This document shows positions 60,765-64,000 of a stretch of 64,000 nucleotides of DNA, in pieces. The position numbers were made by a program, and so were the translations under genes. Numbering within the stretch: the stretch's first letter is position 1; each line of letters opens with the position of its first letter. The stretch lies in NCBI RefSeq assembly GCF_022846615.1, contig NZ_AP025637.1, positions 372,001 through 436,000 on the forward strand. Reading direction: 5' to 3'. A model generated the notes under the pieces. It was not told where the DNA came from. It saw only the letters and a list, made by a program, of their open reading frames with translations, and ran no database searches. The DNA comes from Roseomonas fluvialis (GTDB lineage: Bacteria > Pseudomonadota > Alphaproteobacteria > Acetobacterales > Acetobacteraceae).

Positions 60765-63641
60765 ATGACGGCGGGCGTGTCGGAACGCGTGCTCACCTTT
60801 GGCGAATTCACACTTGATCCCGATCGTCGCCTTCTGCTCGAGGATGGGCGGCCGGTGCGGATCGGCAGCCGTGCGCTCGACATCCTCGTCGCCCTCCTCG
60901 AACGGGCGGGGGAGGTCGTGCCAAAGGACGACCTGATCGCACGCGCCTGGCCTGACACGACGGTCGAGGAGGCGAGCCTTCGCGTGCACGTCGCCGCGCT
61001 GCGCAAGGCGCTGCGCGACGGGAAGGGTGGGCGCCGCTTCGTGGTGAACGTGCCGGGGCGCGGCTACAGCTTTGTCGGCTCACTCACCGCGTCGCGCGCC
61101 GTGCCGTCGCCTGCTGCCTCGTCTGGCGCAATGCTGCCCGCGCCACTCACGCGCCTGATCGGGCGTGAGGAGATGGTGCGCGACCTCGCCGGGCATCTGC
61201 GCCAGCGGCGCCTCGTGACCCTCGTTGGGCCGGGCGGCATCGGCAAGACGACGGTCGCGCTCGCTGTGGCGGAGACGCTCGCCAACGCCTACCCCGACGG
61301 CGTCGTCCTCGTTGACCTCGCGCCGGTCAACGACCCGGCGCTCGTGTCGAGCGCCGTCACCGCGGCACTGGGACTGGCGGTCCGGGCCGAGCGGCACACC
61401 GAGGGGCTGCTCGCCACGGTGAAAGGGCGGCGGCACCTCATCCTGCTCGACAGCTGCGAGCATGTGGTCGAGGCGGCGGCGCATCTCGCCGAGGTGCTGC
61501 TGCGCGGCGCGCCCGGCTCGGCCATCCTCGCGACAAGCCGAGAGGCGCTGCGCGCCGGGGGGGAGTGGGTGCAGCGCATGCCGCCGCTTGGGCTGCCGCC
61601 TGCGATCCCGGCGCTGACCGCGGCCGAGGCGATGCGCTTCCCCGCGGTGCAGCTCTTTGTCGAGCGCGCGGCGGCGTGCCTTGGCGGATTCACGCTGACT
61701 GATGCGCAGGCCCCGGTGGTCGCCGATATCTGCCGTCGCCTGGATGGCATCGCGCTCGCCATCGAGCTCGCGGCGGGCCGCATGGATGCGTTCGGCCTGC
61801 ACGAGCTCGCGATGCTGCTGGACGACCGGCTGCGCGTGCTCATGCGCGGGCGCCGCACCGCGCTGCCCCGTCACCAGACCCTGCGCGCGGCGCTGGATTG
61901 GAGCTACGGCACCCTGACGGAGCCGGAAAAGGCGATCCTGCGGCGCCTCGCGGTCTTCGCCGGCGGCTTCAGCCTTGCCGCCGCGCGCGCCGTGGCCCAG
62001 CAGCCGCCGGCCAATGGCGCCGGTTTCGACGACAACCTGGCCTGCCTGGTCGCCAAGTCGCTGGTTGCCATGGAGGCGGGTGAGCTCGGCGTGACGTATC
62101 GGCTGCTCGACACCACCCGCGCCTATGCGCGCGAAAGGCTGGACGAGCGTGGCGAGGCCGCGATCGTGGCGCAATTGCACGCCGCCTTTCATCGCGCCCT
62201 GTTCGAGCAAGCTGCGGCCGAATGGGAGACCCGGCCCACGGCCCAATGGCTCGGCACCTATGCCCGCCGCGTCGACGAGCTTCGTGCCGCGCTGATCTGG
62301 GCCTTCGGTCCGGACGGCGATCCGGGCCTAGGCGTGGCGCTGACCGTGGCGGCCGTGCCGCTGTGGTTCCAGCTCTCCCTGGTGGACGAGGGTATCGCCT
62401 GGGCGGAGCGCGCGCTCGATGCGCTTGGTCCCGGCCAGCCGGTCGACGACCGACGGCGCATGCAGCTTTACGCCGCGCTGGGCTGGACGCAGATGTACGC
62501 GATCGGCCGCGTGGAGCGCAGCACGGCCGCCTGGCGGGCGGCGCTCGAGCTTGCCGAAGCGCTCGGTGACCGCGACTACCAGCAGCGTGCGCTCTGGGCG
62601 CTATGGGCCGACTGCATCAACCACGGCGCCTTCCGCGAGGCGTTCGCCATCGCCGACCGCTTCCGGGCTTTGATGGCCTTGGAGAAGGCCGACGCGACCG
62701 ACCGCCTGGTCGGCGAGCGCATGACCGGCGCCTCGCTGCACTTCCTGGGTGAGCAGGCCCGTGCGCGGGCGCATATCGACCACATGATCGAACGCTACGT
62801 CCCGCCGTCGCGTCGGTCGCACGTGGTGCGCTATCAGTTCGACCAGCTCGTCACCGCGCGCATCACCCGTGCGCGCATCCTGTGGCTGCAAGGGTTCCCC
62901 GACCAGGCGATGCAGGAGGTCGAAGCGAGCGTGGCGCGCGCGACCGCACTCAACCACACGCTCTCGCTGTGCAATGTGCTCGCGCAGTCGGCCTGCCCGC
63001 TCGCGCTGCTCACCGGAAACCACGCCGCTGCCGAGCGGTATCTGACGCTGCTGCGGCGCCATGCCGGTGCACTGGCGCTCGATGTCTGGCGCGCCTATGC
63101 CGATGGCTTCGAGGGCGAGTTCCTTGCCCGCACCGGGCATCCCGAGGACGGGCTGCCGATGCTGCGCGCTGCGGTGGATGAGCTGCGCCGTGCCCGGTTC
63201 ACGCAGTATCTGACCGCGTTCCTCGCCGCGCTAGGCGATTGCCTGATCGCGCAGGGCCAGGCCGCGGACGGCCTCGCCGTCGTCGAGGAGGCGCTGGCGC
63301 GCTGCGAGTCGACTGGCGAGCGCTGGTGCCTGCCCGAATTGCTGCGCCTCAAGGCGGAGGCGCTGATCGCCCTGGCGCGCCCGGGGGCCGAGCCGCTCCT
63401 ACACGAAGCACTTGTTCTCGCGCGTGGGCAGGGCGTACCCGCGTGGGAGTTGCGCGCAGCGACGAGCGCCGCAAGGCTGCTCGTGGCACAGCGCCGCCGT
63501 GCGGAGGCGCGAACCCTCCTCGCGCCGGTTGTGGCGCGCTTCACGGAAGGCTTCGAGACCAGCGACATGCGCCAGGGTGCAACGTTGATCGCGACGCTTG
63601 AAGATAGCGATGCCGAATCCCCGCGCGACGAGGCGCGGTAA
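60765..63641 (+). CDS. Winged-helix-STAND ATPase-TPR transcription regulator
   Basis: This 958-residue protein has an N-terminal OmpR-type winged helix (about 8-105, with ILVALLERAGEVVPKDDLIA, WPDTTVEEASLRVHVAALRK and VPGRGYSFVG). A STAND ATPase (about 125-470) has Walker A GPGGIGKT near 155-162, a Walker B-like LILLDSCEHVVE near 225 and RLDGIALAIELAAGRMDA. TPR-type repeats extend to the end (about 530-930). Such proteins bind DNA after ligand-driven change in the ATPase-repeat part. ATG 60765 follows AAAGG. It is divergent from the hydrolase operon and is its likely controller. The chassis is that of the cyclase protein at 44206-47055. Confidence 0.92.
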   Translation: MTAGVSERVLTFGEFTLDPDRRLLLEDGRPVRIGSRALDILVALLERAGEVVPKDDLIARAWPDTTVEEASLRVHVAALRKALRDGKGGRRFVVNVPGRGYSFVGSLTASRAVPSPAASSGAMLPAPLTRLIGREEMVRDLAGHLRQRRLVTLVGPGGIGKTTVALAVAETLANAYPDGVVLVDLAPVNDPALVSSAVTAALGLAVRAERHTEGLLATVKGRRHLILLDSCEHVVEAAAHLAEVLLRGAPGSAILATSREALRAGGEWVQRMPPLGLPPAIPALTAAEAMRFPAVQLFVERAAACLGGFTLTDAQAPVVADICRRLDGIALAIELAAGRMDAFGLHELAMLLDDRLRVLMRGRRTALPRHQTLRAALDWSYGTLTEPEKAILRRLAVFAGGFSLAAARAVAQQPPANGAGFDDNLACLVAKSLVAMEAGELGVTYRLLDTTRAYARERLDERGEAAIVAQLHAAFHRALFEQAAAEWETRPTAQWLGTYARRVDELRAALIWAFGPDGDPGLGVALTVAAVPLWFQLSLVDEGIAWAERALDALGPGQPVDDRRRMQLYAALGWTQMYAIGRVERSTAAWRAALELAEALGDRDYQQRALWALWADCINHGAFREAFAIADRFRALMALEKADATDRLVGERMTGASLHFLGEQARARAHIDHMIERYVPPSRRSHVVRYQFDQLVTARITRARILWLQGFPDQAMQEVEASVARATALNHTLSLCNVLAQSACPLALLTGNHAAAERYLTLLRRHAGALALDVWRAYADGFEGEFLARTGHPEDGLPMLRAAVDELRRARFTQYLTAFLAALGDCLIAQGQAADGLAVVEEALARCESTGERWCLPELLRLKAEALIALARPGAEPLLHEALVLARGQGVPAWELRAATSAARLLVAQRRRAEARTLLAPVVARFTEGFETSDMRQGATLIATLEDSDAESPRDEAR

Positions 63642-63686
63642 GCCCGCCCCCGCCAGGAATGGGCGCAGCGTGCTCGGCTTCGGCGT

Positions 63687-64000
63687 ATGCTTCTTCGTGC
63701 TTGGGCAATCGGTCTGATCTGCTGGTGGATGCAGCCTTCGCCTAGCTTCGCAGCGCCATACAGCGAATCGTCGGTGGCACGCACCCGCCCTGAACGAACG
63801 CGGCGTGCCGACGCCTCGGGGGCAGGCGGCGCCTGGACGCGCGCGGCCCCGTCTGTCGCGGACGAGGCGCGGATCACGTGGCGGTGCTACGCCTTCACCG
63901 TGGCGTTGACCGCGTGCTTCTCCTGCCTGCCCCGACTCGCGCGCCTTCTTCCGCCTCATCCCGAACCTTCCATCGCTGCCGACGGACTACGTCCCCGGCA
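63687..64000 (+). CDS. Possible secreted protein, 3' end outside the window
   Basis: A plus-strand frame from ATG 63687 stays open to the window end (about 104 codons). It starts with a signal-like MLLRAWAIGLICWWMQPSPS then FAAPYSE; the rest is Arg/Ala/Pro-rich with a second hydrophobic patch (YAFTVALTACFSCL). There is no strong ribosome-binding site and no known domain. It is a weak candidate only. Confidence 0.3.
   Translation, partial: MLLRAWAIGLICWWMQPSPSFAAPYSESSVARTRPERTRRADASGAGGAWTRAAPSVADEARITWRCYAFTVALTACFSCLPRLARLLPPHPEPSIAADGLRPR

Noticed and set aside
63095..63959. Minus-strand frames at the right edge
   Set aside because: They are antisense to the end of the STAND regulator; only the plus-strand signal-bearing frame at 63687 is kept, at low confidence.
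1..64000. tRNA, rRNA, CRISPR arrays, insertion sequences, prophage, integrases
   Set aside because: None was seen on reading both strands: no cloverleaf-like segment, no regularly spaced repeats, no transposase or integrase motif. A dedicated covariance search could still find a small RNA.

Overview
The window is GC-rich bacterial chromosome, densely coded, with short overlaps between genes and no rRNA, tRNA, CRISPR array, insertion sequence or phage module that I can see. Codon use, a periplasmic Bug/TctC solute-binding protein, many IclR/GntR/LysR/AraC regulators, DUF1254 and XapX genes and a CheB-CheR-histidine kinase fusion fit an alphaproteobacterium, most likely a soil or plant-associated member of the Acetobacteraceae (Roseomonas-like). 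That placement is an inference from gene content.

Layout. (1) 1-6288: a tightly coupled minus-strand operon led by an IclR regulator, then a DUF1537 four-carbon acid-sugar kinase, a PdxA2-type dehydrogenase, an iron alcohol dehydrogenase, a cytosolic sialidase-like protein and a DapA-type aldolase cut by the window edge. An SDR gene diverges from it. (2) 6289-21821: two minus-strand blocks of exported proteins, each headed by an AraC regulator: AraC/DUF1254/NHL propeller/outer-membrane protein, and AraC/arylsulfatase/deleted porin paralogue/secreted protein/beta-barrel/eight-haem cytochrome. Decayed genes lie between and beside them. (3) 21822-27255: an epoxide-hydrolase-like enzyme, then an N-carbamoylsarcosine amidase-like/allantoinase-like/GntR operon divergent from a Bug-type binding protein. 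(4) 27474-38410: a lone receiver protein divergent from a 1431-residue CheB-CheR-PAS-kinase-receiver-FixJ-like fusion, followed by a glycosyltransferase/GH130 pair, mannose-6-phosphate isomerase and a two-CBS protein. (5) 38548-48482: LysR/lipoprotein/DUF2306, a subtilisin-like protease, an NTF2-like protein, a cyclase-STAND-TPR regulator, a small secreted protein and a Crp/Fnr regulator. (6) 49105-53568: a DUF4132 (MolR-like) giant with a small candidate beta-grasp partner and a zinc-ribbon protein. (7) 54390-63641: a six-gene minus-strand operon of hydrolases, XapX, amidohydrolase and MFS exporter, divergent from a winged-helix-STAND-TPR regulator.

How genes work together. The clusters look like separate substrate-responsive catabolic or detoxification units, each with its own regulator next to it. 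Several candidate operators are visible: an inverted repeat before the IclR gene, a perfect 14-bp palindrome in the GntR-linked divergent promoter, an inverted repeat on the LysR start codon, and a tandem direct repeat before the winged-helix-STAND gene.

Points most worth checking: the all-in-one chemotaxis-enzyme/kinase/transcription-factor fusion; the DUF4132 plus small-partner module; the alpha/beta hydrolase with GDCAGG where GDSAGG is expected; the cytosolic sialidase in an acid-sugar operon; two STAND regulators sharing one chassis but with different N-terminal heads; and a cluster of decayed genes at 12.8-13.7 kb.
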